Positions 45,026 to 53,616 of a stretch of 64,000 nucleotides of DNA are shown here, piece by piece (positions within the stretch are counted from its first letter, which is position 1; each line of letters begins with the position of its first letter). Source of the stretch: Frateuria aurantia DSM 6220. GTDB lineage: Bacteria > Pseudomonadota > Gammaproteobacteria > Xanthomonadales > Rhodanobacteraceae. Location: the NCBI RefSeq assembly GCF_000242255.2, contig NC_017033.1, positions 2,429,110-2,493,109 of the forward strand, written 5' to 3'. Made by a program: the position numbers and the translations under genes. The notes beneath the pieces were generated by a model. That model saw nothing but the letters and a program-made list of their open reading frames with translations, was not told the origin of the DNA and did no database searches.

Positions 45026-46372
45026 TTACTGCGCGTCGTCGGCCGGGCTTTGCTCGGACGGGGGAATCACCGCCAGACGCTCGATGCGGGCGCCGCGCAG
45101 CTCCAGCACCTCGAAACGGAAGCCGTGCCACATGAAGACCTCGCCGGCCTGAGGCAGATGGCCAAGCGCGCTCATCACCATGCCGGCGGCGGTGTGGAAT
45201 TCATGCTCCTTCTCGCCGGGCAGCTGATCGACCTTCAGCAGTTCCCGCAGGTCGTCATTCGACAGTGAGCCGCCGATCAACCAGCCCCCCTCGTCGCGCG
45301 GCGAGATAGCCGGGGCCGGGCCGCCATCGCCCGGGTCGTCCCCGGGGTGAGGTCCGTGGCCGATCTGGCTGGCGCCGATCACCGCCGCCAGCAGATCGTT
45401 GATGGTGATCAGACCTTCGATCTCGCCGTATTCATCAACCACCAGCGCCAGCACCGTATCCGCATCACGGAACGAGTTCAGCAGGTCCAGCGCCCGTGCC
45501 GCGCCCGGCACGTACAACGGCCGCTTCAGCGAACGGAACAGCGTCCGCGCCGGCTCGTCCGGCCCGCGCAGCAGACTGCGCACCTCGACCACGCCGACAA
45601 TGTCGCTCTGATCGCCGCGATAGACAGGATAGCGGGCATAGGCGGTGCTGCGGATCACCGCCAGATTGTCCTCGGCACTGTCCTCGATATTGAGCCAGCT
45701 GATCCGCATGCGTGGCGTCATCACGCTGTCGACGGTGCGGTCGCCCAGACGCAACACCCGGTTCACCATCTTCTGCTCGTCGGGATCCAGCACGCCCTGC
45801 TCGGTGCCTTCGGCCACCAGAAGGCGGATCTCGTCCTCGCTGATCGCGTCACTGCGCTGCTGGCCGACCCGCATCCAGCGCAGAATCAATCCGCTGGAGG
45901 CATTGAGCAGCCATACGAAGGGCGCGCATATCCGCGACAACAGCAGCATCGGCAAGGCCACCATGCTGGACAGGCGCTCAGGCGCGGCCAGAGCCAGACG
46001 CTTGGGCACCAGCTCCCCGACCACGATCTGCAGAAAGGAAATCACCGCAAAACCGATCACGATGCCGCCCGCGTGCGCATAGCGGCTCCAGCCGCTCATG
46101 GCGTGGCTTTGCAGCAGCCGGGCGATATGGTCGCCCAGCGCGTCACCGGCGACCGAACCGGTGATCAGCATGACCAAGGTGATGCCCACCTGCACGGTGG
46201 AAAGAAAACGCTCCGGCGCCTCCATCTGACGCAAGGCCACCCTTGCGCCACGACTGTGCAGCGCGCGCTGTTTGAGCTTGATCTTGCGGGAGGCCACCAA
46301 GGCCATTTCCGAGAGCGCGAAAAATCCGTTGCACAGGGCAAGCAGGACCACCAGCGCCAGTTCAATCAGCAT
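45026..46372 (-). CDS. CNNM/CorC (HlyC) family transporter
   Basis: A 448-residue inner-membrane protein of the CorB/CorC type, linked to Mg2+ or Co2+ efflux. Order: DUF21/CNNM membrane domain (about 1-190) with four hydrophobic helices and the pattern N-G-F-F-A-L-S-E-M-A-L-V, then G-E-L-V-P-K near 118; two CBS domains (about 205-330) with M-T-P-R-M and V-D-E-Y-G-E-I-E-G-L-I-T; and a C-terminal CorC/HlyC domain (about 360-440). The start at 46372 places the first helix at the N-terminus. Divergent from the Pit accessory gene. The cation is inferred from the family. Confidence 0.92.
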   Translation of the reverse strand: MLIELALVVLLALCNGFFALSEMALVASRKIKLKQRALHSRGARVALRQMEAPERFLSTVQVGITLVMLITGSVAGDALGDHIARLLQSHAMSGWSRYAHAGGIVIGFAVISFLQIVVGELVPKRLALAAPERLSSMVALPMLLLSRICAPFVWLLNASSGLILRWMRVGQQRSDAISEDEIRLLVAEGTEQGVLDPDEQKMVNRVLRLGDRTVDSVMTPRMRISWLNIEDSAEDNLAVIRSTAYARYPVYRGDQSDIVGVVEVRSLLRGPDEPARTLFRSLKRPLYVPGAARALDLLNSFRDADTVLALVVDEYGEIEGLITINDLLAAVIGASQIGHGPHPGDDPGDGGPAPAISPRDEGGWLIGGSLSNDDLRELLKVDQLPGEKEHEFHTAAGMVMSALGHLPQAGEVFMWHGFRFEVLELRGARIERLAVIPPSEQSPADDAQ

Positions 46373-46516
46373 TGCGAAGCAAACCCAAAAGGATCGAGAT
46401 GAGAACAGTGTAACCGCTACGCCCCCGCTCCAGCAGGGGTGCCCATCGCCCGGCCGGGCAGGTCTTGATACCATACCCCTTTGGGGAATCCCACCGCGAC
46501 CGCAATCAGGTACTGC

Positions 46517-47146
46517 ATGTTTTCACTGCAAACGATTTTTGGGAAAGGCGACAAGTTCTACGGATTGCTCGAGCAGAGCGCCGACGCCGCCTGCGACAGC
46601 GCCAAGGCGCTGCATGAACTGGTGACCCAGACCGACCGGGCGCCGGTGATCAGCCACTTTGCCGCGGCCCGCGCCCGCGAAAAGGCACTGGCCAGCAAGA
46701 TCAGCGAAGAGCTGGTCAACACCTTCGTGACGGCACTGGACCGTGAAGACATCGAGGCGCTGAACTCGGCGCTGTACAAGATTCCCAAGACCATCGAGAA
46801 ATTCGCCGAACGCTACGTGCTGGTGGCCGAGCGACTGCAGGGCATCGACTTCGCCAAGCGCACCGAATTGCTGGAGCGCTCGACCATCGTGGTCGCCGAA
46901 ATCATCGGCGAGCTGCGCAAGGGGCTGCGGATCGACCCCGTGCAGAAGCTGCAGTCGCGCCTGCAGGCACTGGAGGCCGAAGGCGACCGGCTGCTGCTGG
47001 CACCCTATCGCGCCCTGTATCTGGAGCCGGGTGATGCGATGCGTGCCATCCTGGCCAAGGACCTGTTCGAACTGCTCGAAAAGGCCATCGACAAATGCCG
47101 TGACGTCGGCAACACGGTGTATTCCATCGTGCTGAAGAATTCCTGA
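46517..47146 (+). CDS. DUF47 / PhoU-like phosphate transport accessory protein
   Basis: A 209-residue, wholly helical cytoplasmic protein of the DUF47 family (related to PhoU), usually encoded immediately before a Pit phosphate transporter and thought to control it. Segments include F-G-K-G-D-K-F-Y-G-L-L-E near the start, R-E-K-A-L-A-S-K-I-S near 55, D-R-E-D-I-E-A-L near 75 and the final D-V-G-N-T-V-Y-S-I-V. The start at 46517 gives M-F-S-L-Q-T-I-F-G, the standard N-terminus. It lies 61 bases before pitA and is very likely in the same transcript. Confidence 0.94.
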   Translation: MFSLQTIFGKGDKFYGLLEQSADAACDSAKALHELVTQTDRAPVISHFAAARAREKALASKISEELVNTFVTALDREDIEALNSALYKIPKTIEKFAERYVLVAERLQGIDFAKRTELLERSTIVVAEIIGELRKGLRIDPVQKLQSRLQALEAEGDRLLLAPYRALYLEPGDAMRAILAKDLFELLEKAIDKCRDVGNTVYSIVLKNS

Positions 47147-47207
47147 GGCAAGGCATGTCGGGCTACATAATGCACTCTGCCCTCATCATGCGCAGAGATA
47201 TCCGCTC

Positions 47208-48320
47208 ATGACCTTGACCATGCTGGCTGCGGTGATCCTGATCGCGTTGATCTTCACTTATATCAACGGTTTCCACGACACTGCCAATTCGATTGCCACC
47301 GTAGTGGCCACCAAGGTGCTGACGCCAGGCCAGGCGGTGCTGCTGGCCGCCATCACCAATATCTTCGGCGCCTTGTGGGGCACGGCCGTGGCCGCCACCA
47401 TTGCGGCCGGCCTGCTGAACATGCAGGTCGGTGCAGACTTGCTGATCAGCGCCCTGCTGGCCGCGACGATCTGGAATCTGCTGACCTGGTGGTGGGGCCT
47501 GCCCTCCAGCTCCAGCCATGCCCTGGTCGGTGCGCTGGTCGGTGCCGCCATCGCCAGCTCAGGCAATGATCTGGGTTCGGTGATCTGGTGGCAGCCCGGT
47601 GCTCACTGGTGGCAGGGGGCCGGCGTCGTGCCCAAGGTGATTCTGCCGATGGTCATCTCGCCCGCACTGGGCTTCGTGATCGGTTTCCTGGTCATGGGTT
47701 CGCTGTACGCCCTGCTGTCCTGGCTGGCTGACCGCCAGGGCTGGCTGCGCCGCTTCGGCCGCACGCCCTTCGTCAACGGCTTTTTCGCCAAGGCCCAGAT
47801 CGTCTCGGCCAGCGCCATGGGCGTGGCCCATGGCATGAACGATGCGCAGAAGACCATGGGCATCATCGCCCTGGCCCTGGCCAGCGCCACCACCGCGGGC
47901 ACTCTGGACCACCTGCCGCATTGGCTGAGCTTTATGCGGATTCCCACCGCCGGCGATCATTTCGTGGTGCCGGCCTGGGTCAAGATCCTGTGCGCCCTGA
48001 CCATGGCCGGCGGTACGGCCGGCGGTGGCTGGCGCATCATCAAGACCCTGGGCCACAAGATGGTCAAGCTGCATCCGATCAACGGCTTTGCAGCCGAGGG
48101 CAGCTCGGCCTTGGTGATCCTGTCGGCCTCGATGCTGGGGATTCCGGTATCCACTACCCACAATGTGTCGGCTTCGATCATGGGCGTCGGCGCAGCCAAG
48201 CGCTTCAATGCCATCCGCTGGTCCATCGTCGAGCGGATGGTCTGGGCCTGGGTCCTGACCCTGCCGATCACGGCAGCCCTGGCCTACGGAGTGGTCAAGG
48301 CCACCCGCGCCCTGCTTTGA
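47208..48320 (+). CDS. pitA: Low-affinity inorganic phosphate transporter (Pit family)
   Basis: A 370-residue inner-membrane carrier for metal-phosphate with proton symport. It shows the internal duplication of the PiT family: first signature F-H-D-T-A-N-S-I-A-T near residue 22, second signature G-V-A-H-G-M-N-D-A-Q-K-T near 205, plus W-W-G-L-P-S-S-S-S-H near 96 and I-P-V-S-T-T-H near 311. About ten hydrophobic helices. It is co-transcribed with the DUF47 gene. The high-affinity Pst system 6 kb away gives the organism both types of phosphate uptake. Confidence 0.96.
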   Translation: MTLTMLAAVILIALIFTYINGFHDTANSIATVVATKVLTPGQAVLLAAITNIFGALWGTAVAATIAAGLLNMQVGADLLISALLAATIWNLLTWWWGLPSSSSHALVGALVGAAIASSGNDLGSVIWWQPGAHWWQGAGVVPKVILPMVISPALGFVIGFLVMGSLYALLSWLADRQGWLRRFGRTPFVNGFFAKAQIVSASAMGVAHGMNDAQKTMGIIALALASATTAGTLDHLPHWLSFMRIPTAGDHFVVPAWVKILCALTMAGGTAGGGWRIIKTLGHKMVKLHPINGFAAEGSSALVILSASMLGIPVSTTHNVSASIMGVGAAKRFNAIRWSIVERMVWAWVLTLPITAALAYGVVKATRALL

Positions 48321-48345
48321 CCCATCCTCGCTCACAGGTAAACCC

Positions 48346-49038
48346 ATGACAGCCTCCCCTTCGGCTCCGGCCACCATTCTGCTGTTCGATTTCGACGGCA
48401 CCCTGGTCGACAGCACGCCAGCGGTCAAGGCCGCCCTCGAAGCCGCCTGCCTGGCGCTCCGTGCCCCGATGCCTGATCCGGAGGTACTGGATGCGGCGAT
48501 AGCGCGAGGCGTGCTGATGGGGGATCTGGTCCGGCTGATCAGGCCGGATGCCGATGACATCGAAGTCAAGCGCTGGCTGGAGGCCTATCGCGAGGCCTAT
48601 CGTCGCATAGGCCTGGATCACTCCAGCCTGTTTCCGGGGGCCGAAGCGCTGCTGGATGACCTGCGCCAGCAGGGCTATCGCATGGCGATTGTCAGCAACA
48701 AGTCCGAACCCTCCATCCATGTTGCTCTGCAGCATTTCGGGCTGATGCCCTACTTCGAACATGTCTGGGGCGAGCAGCCTGACATGCCCGGGAAGCCCAG
48801 CCCGGATCTGTTCCATCACAAGATCCGGCCGGCCTACCCGCAAGCCACGCCCGCAGACTTTCTGATGATCGGCGACACCATTGCCGATCGTGATTTCGCA
48901 GCCGCCAGCCAGATCCGTTTCGGCCTGGTGGAGTACGGCTACGGCGAAGTCGCGCTGCGGGATGACAGTACCAGCTTCAAGATCCATGCCCTCTCGGAAC
49001 TGCCGCGCCACGTCGAAGCGGCCAGCCTTCCAGGCTGA
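48346..49038 (+). CDS. HAD-family hydrolase, phosphoglycolate phosphatase-like
   Basis: A 230-residue HAD-superfamily phosphatase. Motif I is F-D-F-D-G-T-L-V-D near residue 14 (nucleophile D, then acid-base D), motif II is V-S-N-K near 120, motif III lysine lies in M-P-G-K-P-S-P-D near 147, and motif IV is I-G-D-T-I-A-D near 178. The helical cap (about 25-90) places it in the Gph/PGMB-type subfamily. It starts 25 bases after pitA, so may be in the same transcript. Phosphoglycolate from DNA repair is a common substrate of such enzymes, but the substrate is not proven. Confidence 0.85.
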   Translation: MTASPSAPATILLFDFDGTLVDSTPAVKAALEAACLALRAPMPDPEVLDAAIARGVLMGDLVRLIRPDADDIEVKRWLEAYREAYRRIGLDHSSLFPGAEALLDDLRQQGYRMAIVSNKSEPSIHVALQHFGLMPYFEHVWGEQPDMPGKPSPDLFHHKIRPAYPQATPADFLMIGDTIADRDFAAASQIRFGLVEYGYGEVALRDDSTSFKIHALSELPRHVEAASLPG

Positions 49039-49069
49039 TGGTTGAACGCTCGGACCGGAATCCGTCGAC

Positions 49070-49426
49070 ATGGATAAAGCCTCTGCCGGCCAGCCCCTGA
49101 TTCTGCGTATCCAGGCCGAGATCGCCTCGGTGCCGCAGGGACAGACCTGCAGCTATGGTGCCATCGCGACACGAGCTGGCGCCCCCGGCCGCGCCCGACT
49201 GGTCGGCAAGGTGCTGCGCGAAGCGCCTGCCGAGCTGGGCCTGCCCTGGCATCGCATCATACGGGCCGACGGCCGGCCGGCCTTCCCCCCTGAGAGCGAA
49301 GCCTGGCGGGAGCAGTACCGGCGTCTGCTCAACGAGGGCGTGGAGCTGCGACAGGGCAAGGTGCCCGAGCACCAGCGGGCCCGGACCGAAGATATCGACG
49401 CCCTGCTATGGCGTCCTTCGTACTGA
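49070..49426 (+). CDS. Alkyltransferase-like protein (ATL)
   Basis: A 118-residue DNA-binding protein related to the DNA-binding domain of O6-methylguanine-DNA methyltransferase. It has Y-G-A-I-A near residue 29, the R-A-R-L-V-G arginine-finger and recognition-helix region near 42, and P-W-H-R-I near 59, where the active-site cysteine of P-C-H-R is replaced by tryptophan. This is the defining change of ATL proteins, which flag O6-alkylguanine for nucleotide excision repair without removing the alkyl group. Length fits the short ATL class. It follows the HAD gene by 31 bases on the same strand. Confidence 0.9.
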   Translation: MDKASAGQPLILRIQAEIASVPQGQTCSYGAIATRAGAPGRARLVGKVLREAPAELGLPWHRIIRADGRPAFPPESEAWREQYRRLLNEGVELRQGKVPEHQRARTEDIDALLWRPSY

Positions 49427-49867
49427 TCCCCCTCCGGGGTTCGCGGCACAGATCGAATTCCGATCTGCGATAAGTCACGACAGCGACCCGGCAAGATGGT
49501 TCGCTGCGCTCGCCCGACTCCAGACCAGAGTCTGGCTCGTATCGCAACTCGTTTCATATCGCCACTCGATCGTCAAGTAGCCATGAAGCAAGATTGCCTT
49601 GTGTTGCACCGCAACATAATCGCATCGTCTATGCAATAAAACGAAATGAACCATATGAAATATTCGTGAAGCAAGGGACGTAAAATAGTCGCACCCCCCT
49701 CGCCAGGAATGCGTCAAGCACCCCAGCTACTGTGGCCAAGATCTCTTCCATGCATCGCTTTGACGCAATCTCGTCAAAGTACTGCCTCCCGACTTTTTTG
49801 ACGAACCCAAAGGGATTCCCCTTGGGTTGCGTTGTGTTGCCTGCCCGTATCATTTGAGGATAGCTAG
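49427..49867 (+). promoter_or_regulatory. Upstream region and leader of adhA
   Basis: About 440 bases before adhA, with an AT-rich centre (roughly 49590-49690) that contrasts with the GC-rich neighbourhood. It carries a short inverted repeat GTTGC-acc-GCAAC (49603-49615), possible -10-like hexamers CATAAT (49615) and TAAAAT (49681) without convincing -35 partners, the leader hairpin at 49804-49828, and a GAGGA ribosome site at 49856-49860 seven bases before the start. An open frame on the other strand (49629-49877) looks like chance. Confidence 0.5.
49804..49828 (+). promoter_or_regulatory. Hairpin in adhA leader
   Basis: Inverted repeat AACCCAA-aGGG-att-CCCc-TTGGGTT (seven plus three pairs around one mismatch, three-base loop), ending 40 bases before the adhA start. 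It lacks a T-tract, so is unlikely to be a terminator. It could be an operator or a 5' UTR structure affecting mRNA stability. Confidence 0.5.
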
Positions 49868-52081
49868 ATGCCATCACCCTTGAAGCAATTCACGAAGCGC
49901 ATCAACAGGACCCGGCTCGCCGCGGCGTTGACCAGCCTGCTTGTCGCCAGCACTGGATTGACTGCCGCAATCGCCGACGAGGTTGATAGCAACACCGGTC
50001 AGGCAATCATCAACGCCGATCAGCATCCCGGCGACTGGCTGACCTATGGCCGCACCTATTCCGAGCAGCGTTACAGCCCGCTTGATCAGATCAATCGCGG
50101 CAACATCGGCCAGTTGCACCTTGCCTGGTACCAGGATCTGGACAGCAATCGCGGTCAGGAAGGCACTCCCCTGGTGGTCAATGGCGTAATCTATGCCACC
50201 ACCAACTGGAGCAAGGTCCGCGCCTATGATGGCGCCACCGGCAAGCTGCTGTGGTCCTATGACCCCAAAGTCCCCGGCTATGTCGCCGACAAGGGGTGCT
50301 GCGATACCGTCAACCGCGGTGCCGCCTACTGGAACGGCAAGATCTACTTCGGCACCTTCGACGGCCGCCTGATCGCGCTGGATGCCAAGACCGGCAAGCT
50401 GGTGTGGTCGGTCTACACCATCCCGAAGACAGGTTCGCTGGGCCAGCAGCGCTCTTATACCGTTGACGGTGCCCCGCGTATCGCCAAGGGTCGCGTCATC
50501 ATCGGCAACGGCGGCGCCGAGTTCGGCGCCCGCGGCTTCGTATCGGCTTTCGATGCCGAAACCGGCAAGCTGGACTGGCGCTTCTACACCGTGCCGAATC
50601 CCGAAAACAAGCCTGACGGCGCGGCATCCGACAGCGTGCTGATGAGCAAGGCCTATCAGACCTGGAGCGCGAACGGTGCCTGGAAGCGTCAGGGCGGTGG
50701 CGGCACCGTCTGGGATTCGATCGTTTACGACCCCCAGACCGACCTGATCTACCTGGGCGTCGGCAACGGCTCGCCCTGGAACTACAAGCTGCGCTCGGAA
50801 GGCAAGGGAGACAACTGGTTCCTGGGCAGCATCGTCGCCATCAAGCCGGAAACCGGCGAGTATGTGTGGCACTTCCAGGAAACCCCGATGGACCAGTGGG
50901 ATTACACCTCGGTCCAGCAGATCATGACGGCCGACATCATGGTCAATGGCCAGAAGCGCCATGTGATCATGCACGCTCCCAAGAACGGCTTCTTCTATAT
51001 TCTGGATGCCAAGACCGGCGAGTTCCTGTCGGGCAAGAACTATGTCTACGAGAACTGGGCCAAGGGCCTGGATCCCAAGACTGGCCGCCCGATCTACAAT
51101 CCGGATGCGATGTATACCCTCAACGGCAAGGACTGGTACGGCATCCCGGGCGATCTGGGCGGCCACAACTTCGCCGCCATGTCCTACAGCCCCAAGACCG
51201 GCTATGTCTATATCCCGGCTCAGCAGGTGCCCTTCCTGTATGAAGGCGCCAAGCAGTTCACTCCGCATCCGGACAGCTGGAATCTGGGTCTGAACATGAA
51301 GAAAGTCGGGCTGCCGGATACTCCGGAAGCCAAGGCCGCCTTCATCAAGGACCTGAAGGGCTGGATCATTGCCTGGGATCCGACCAAGCAGGCCCCGGCC
51401 TTCACCGTGGAACACAAGGGTCCGTGGAACGGCGGCATCCTGTCCACCGCCGGCGACCTGCTGTTCCAGGGCCTGGCGGACGGCACCTTCCACGCCTATG
51501 ACGCGACCAATGGCAAGGACCTGTTCAAGTTCGATGCTCACAGCGCGATCATCGCTCCGCCGGTGACCTATACCGCCAACGGCAAGCAGTACGTGTCGGT
51601 ACTGGTCGGCTGGGGTGGCATCTATCCCTTCTTCCTGGGCGGCGTGGCCCGCAGCTCGGGCTGGACCGTGAACCATTCGCGCATCATCACCTTTGCCATC
51701 GACGGCAAGGCCGAGCTGCCGCAGCATGAAGACCAGAAGGGCTTCCTGCCTGTCAAGCCGCCGGCAGATTATGACTCCGCCAAGGCCGAAGCCGGGTACG
51801 AGAAGTTCCAGATCTACTGCGCTGCCTGCCATGGCGACAATGGCGAGTCCGGTGGCGTGCTGCCTGACCTGCGCTGGTCCGGTGCCATCAGGAAACAGGA
51901 TGGTTTCTACAACGTCGTCGGCCGTGGCGCCCTGACCGCTTACGGCATGGATCGCTTCGACAAGTCCATGAAGCCGGAAGAGATCGAGGATATCCGCCAG
52001 TTCCTGATCAAGCGTTCCAACGACACCTTCCAGCGTGAAGTGGACGCTCGCAACAATCCGGAAGGAGTGCCGCAGCAGTGA
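49868..52081 (+). CDS. adhA: PQQ-dependent membrane alcohol dehydrogenase, subunit I
   Basis: A 737-residue periplasmic quinohaemoprotein subunit of type III alcohol dehydrogenase, which oxidises ethanol and other primary alcohols and passes electrons to ubiquinone through AdhB. Signal peptide ends near A-I-A (residue 36). An eight-bladed propeller with repeated D-A-x-T-G-K-L/E-x-W motifs fills about 40-600; the adjacent cysteines C144-C145 correspond to the vicinal disulfide next to PQQ. A C-terminal cytochrome c domain has one haem site, C651-A-A-C-H655. GAGGA precedes the start by seven bases. It overlaps adhB at its stop. Sequence character is very close to acetic acid bacterial AdhA; the third subunit gene (adhS) is not present nearby. 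Confidence 0.97.
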   Translation: MPSPLKQFTKRINRTRLAAALTSLLVASTGLTAAIADEVDSNTGQAIINADQHPGDWLTYGRTYSEQRYSPLDQINRGNIGQLHLAWYQDLDSNRGQEGTPLVVNGVIYATTNWSKVRAYDGATGKLLWSYDPKVPGYVADKGCCDTVNRGAAYWNGKIYFGTFDGRLIALDAKTGKLVWSVYTIPKTGSLGQQRSYTVDGAPRIAKGRVIIGNGGAEFGARGFVSAFDAETGKLDWRFYTVPNPENKPDGAASDSVLMSKAYQTWSANGAWKRQGGGGTVWDSIVYDPQTDLIYLGVGNGSPWNYKLRSEGKGDNWFLGSIVAIKPETGEYVWHFQETPMDQWDYTSVQQIMTADIMVNGQKRHVIMHAPKNGFFYILDAKTGEFLSGKNYVYENWAKGLDPKTGRPIYNPDAMYTLNGKDWYGIPGDLGGHNFAAMSYSPKTGYVYIPAQQVPFLYEGAKQFTPHPDSWNLGLNMKKVGLPDTPEAKAAFIKDLKGWIIAWDPTKQAPAFTVEHKGPWNGGILSTAGDLLFQGLADGTFHAYDATNGKDLFKFDAHSAIIAPPVTYTANGKQYVSVLVGWGGIYPFFLGGVARSSGWTVNHSRIITFAIDGKAELPQHEDQKGFLPVKPPADYDSAKAEAGYEKFQIYCAACHGDNGESGGVLPDLRWSGAIRKQDGFYNVVGRGALTAYGMDRFDKSMKPEEIEDIRQFLIKRSNDTFQREVDARNNPEGVPQQ

Positions 52082-53520
52082 TGACCTCACGCAACAGCCC
52101 TTCCCCTGCCACTCGCCCGGTAGCTCGCATGAACAAGATGCTTCGCTCGCTTGCAGCAACTCTCGCCCTGGGTTCGGTGGCCTTTGCCGCCCATGCCCAG
52201 TCCTCTGACGATCAGGCACTGATCCAGCGCGGCGCCTATGTCGCCCATCTGGCCGACTGTGCCGCTTGCCATACCGGCATCGGCGGCAAGCTGTATGCCG
52301 GTGGTCTGCAGATCAAGACTCCGATCGGCGCGATCTACTCGACCAACATCACCCCCGATGCCAGTACCGGCATCGGCGGCTATACCTTCGAGCAGTTCGA
52401 CCAGGCGGTCCGCCAGGGTATCCGCAAGGATGGCAGCACCCTGTACCCGGCCATGCCGTACCCGTCCTTCGCCCGCATGACCGAAGACGACATGAAGGCC
52501 CTGTATGCCTACTTCATGCATGGCGTTCAGCCGGTGGCGCAGACCAACAAGGCGGTCGATATCTCCTGGCCGATGTCCATGCGCTGGCCGTTGGCGATCT
52601 GGCGCAAGGTGTTCGCACCGACCCCGACCACCGCGACCACCGCCCCGTCCAACGACAATCCGATTGCCCGTGGCGAATACCTGGTAACCGGTGCCGGCCA
52701 CTGCGGCGCCTGCCATACCCCGCGTGGTACCGGCATGCAGGAAAAGGCGCTCGATGGCTCCAGCCCGGATTTCCTGGCCGGCGGTGCGCCGATCGACAAC
52801 TGGATCGCCCCCAGTCTGCGCAGCAACCCGAATTCGGGCCTGGGCCGCTGGAGCGAGGAAGATATCTATTACTTCCTGAAGACCGGTCGCACGGACCACG
52901 CTGCCGTGTTTGGCGGTATGGCCGACGTGGTGGCCTGGAGCACCCAGCACTACTCCGACGATGACCTGCATGCCATCGCGAAGTATCTGAAGAGCCTGCC
53001 GGAAGTTCCGGCCCAGGGTACGGCCTATGCCTACAATGATGCCACGGCCAAGGCGCTGGATCAGGGCGATACGGCCGGCCATCCGGGTGCCGATACCTAC
53101 GTCAAGCAGTGCGCGATCTGCCATCGCAATGATGGCGGCGGCGTGGCTCGCATGTTCCCGCCCCTGGCCGGCAATCCGGTGGTCATGAGCGGCAACCCGA
53201 CCTCGCTGGTCAACGTCATCGTCAACGGTGGTGTGCTGCCCCCGACCAACTGGGCTCCCTCGGCCGTGGCCATGCCTGCCTACAAGCATGACCTGACCGA
53301 CCAGCAGATCGCGGATGTCGCCAACTACATCCGCCAGGCCTGGGGCAACCAGTCCGATGCGCCGAAGACCACTGTCACCGCCAGTGCCGTGCAGGCCCTG
53401 CGCGAGCACGACATGCCGGTGGCCGATATCAGCGGCTGGCTGCGCCTGACCCCGCAGCCCTACGGTGCCGGCTGGACCTTCGCGCCGCAGACGCATACCG
53501 GCAAGGACGAGGCGCAGTAA
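52078..53520 (+). CDS. adhB: Triheme cytochrome c subunit of alcohol dehydrogenase, subunit II
   Basis: A 480-residue triheme cytochrome c that anchors AdhA to the periplasmic face of the membrane and passes electrons to ubiquinone. Haem sites are C61-A-A-C-H, C209-G-A-C-H and C345-A-I-C-H, with axial methionines expected in each domain. The GTG at 52078 overlaps the adhA stop; ATG 52081 is equivalent, and ATG 52129 gives a shorter protein with a well-formed signal peptide (cleavage after A-H-A). The C-terminal tail (after about 445) is Pro/Gln/Thr rich with possible membrane-associating helices. The operon ends in a strong terminator, so adhA and adhB alone form the unit. Confidence 0.96.
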   Translation: MMTSRNSPSPATRPVARMNKMLRSLAATLALGSVAFAAHAQSSDDQALIQRGAYVAHLADCAACHTGIGGKLYAGGLQIKTPIGAIYSTNITPDASTGIGGYTFEQFDQAVRQGIRKDGSTLYPAMPYPSFARMTEDDMKALYAYFMHGVQPVAQTNKAVDISWPMSMRWPLAIWRKVFAPTPTTATTAPSNDNPIARGEYLVTGAGHCGACHTPRGTGMQEKALDGSSPDFLAGGAPIDNWIAPSLRSNPNSGLGRWSEEDIYYFLKTGRTDHAAVFGGMADVVAWSTQHYSDDDLHAIAKYLKSLPEVPAQGTAYAYNDATAKALDQGDTAGHPGADTYVKQCAICHRNDGGGVARMFPPLAGNPVVMSGNPTSLVNVIVNGGVLPPTNWAPSAVAMPAYKHDLTDQQIADVANYIRQAWGNQSDAPKTTVTASAVQALREHDMPVADISGWLRLTPQPYGAGWTFAPQTHTGKDEAQ

Positions 53521-53582
53521 GTTCCGGCACGGATCCGGCCTGCACGGCGGATCCGGACTGAAAGCCCTGTGTTGAAAACCTG

Positions 53583-53616
53583 AAAGCCCGGACCGGGAAA
53601 CCGGTTCGGGCTTTTT
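53583..53616 (+). terminator. Terminator of adhAB
   Basis: A 14-base stem (AAAGCCCGGACCGG / CCGGTTCGGGCTTT with one G-T pair, loop GAAA) followed by further T, 62 bases after the adhB stop. Strong rho-independent terminator. Confidence 0.9.

Noticed and set aside
49629-49877. An 82-codon minus-strand frame in the adhA leader
   Set aside because: It has no domain, spans the ribosome site of adhA and its composition reflects the AT-rich leader only.
49874-52219. A 781-codon open frame antisense to adhA
   Set aside because: adhA has clear PQQ and haem motifs; the opposite frame is a by-product of strong codon bias.
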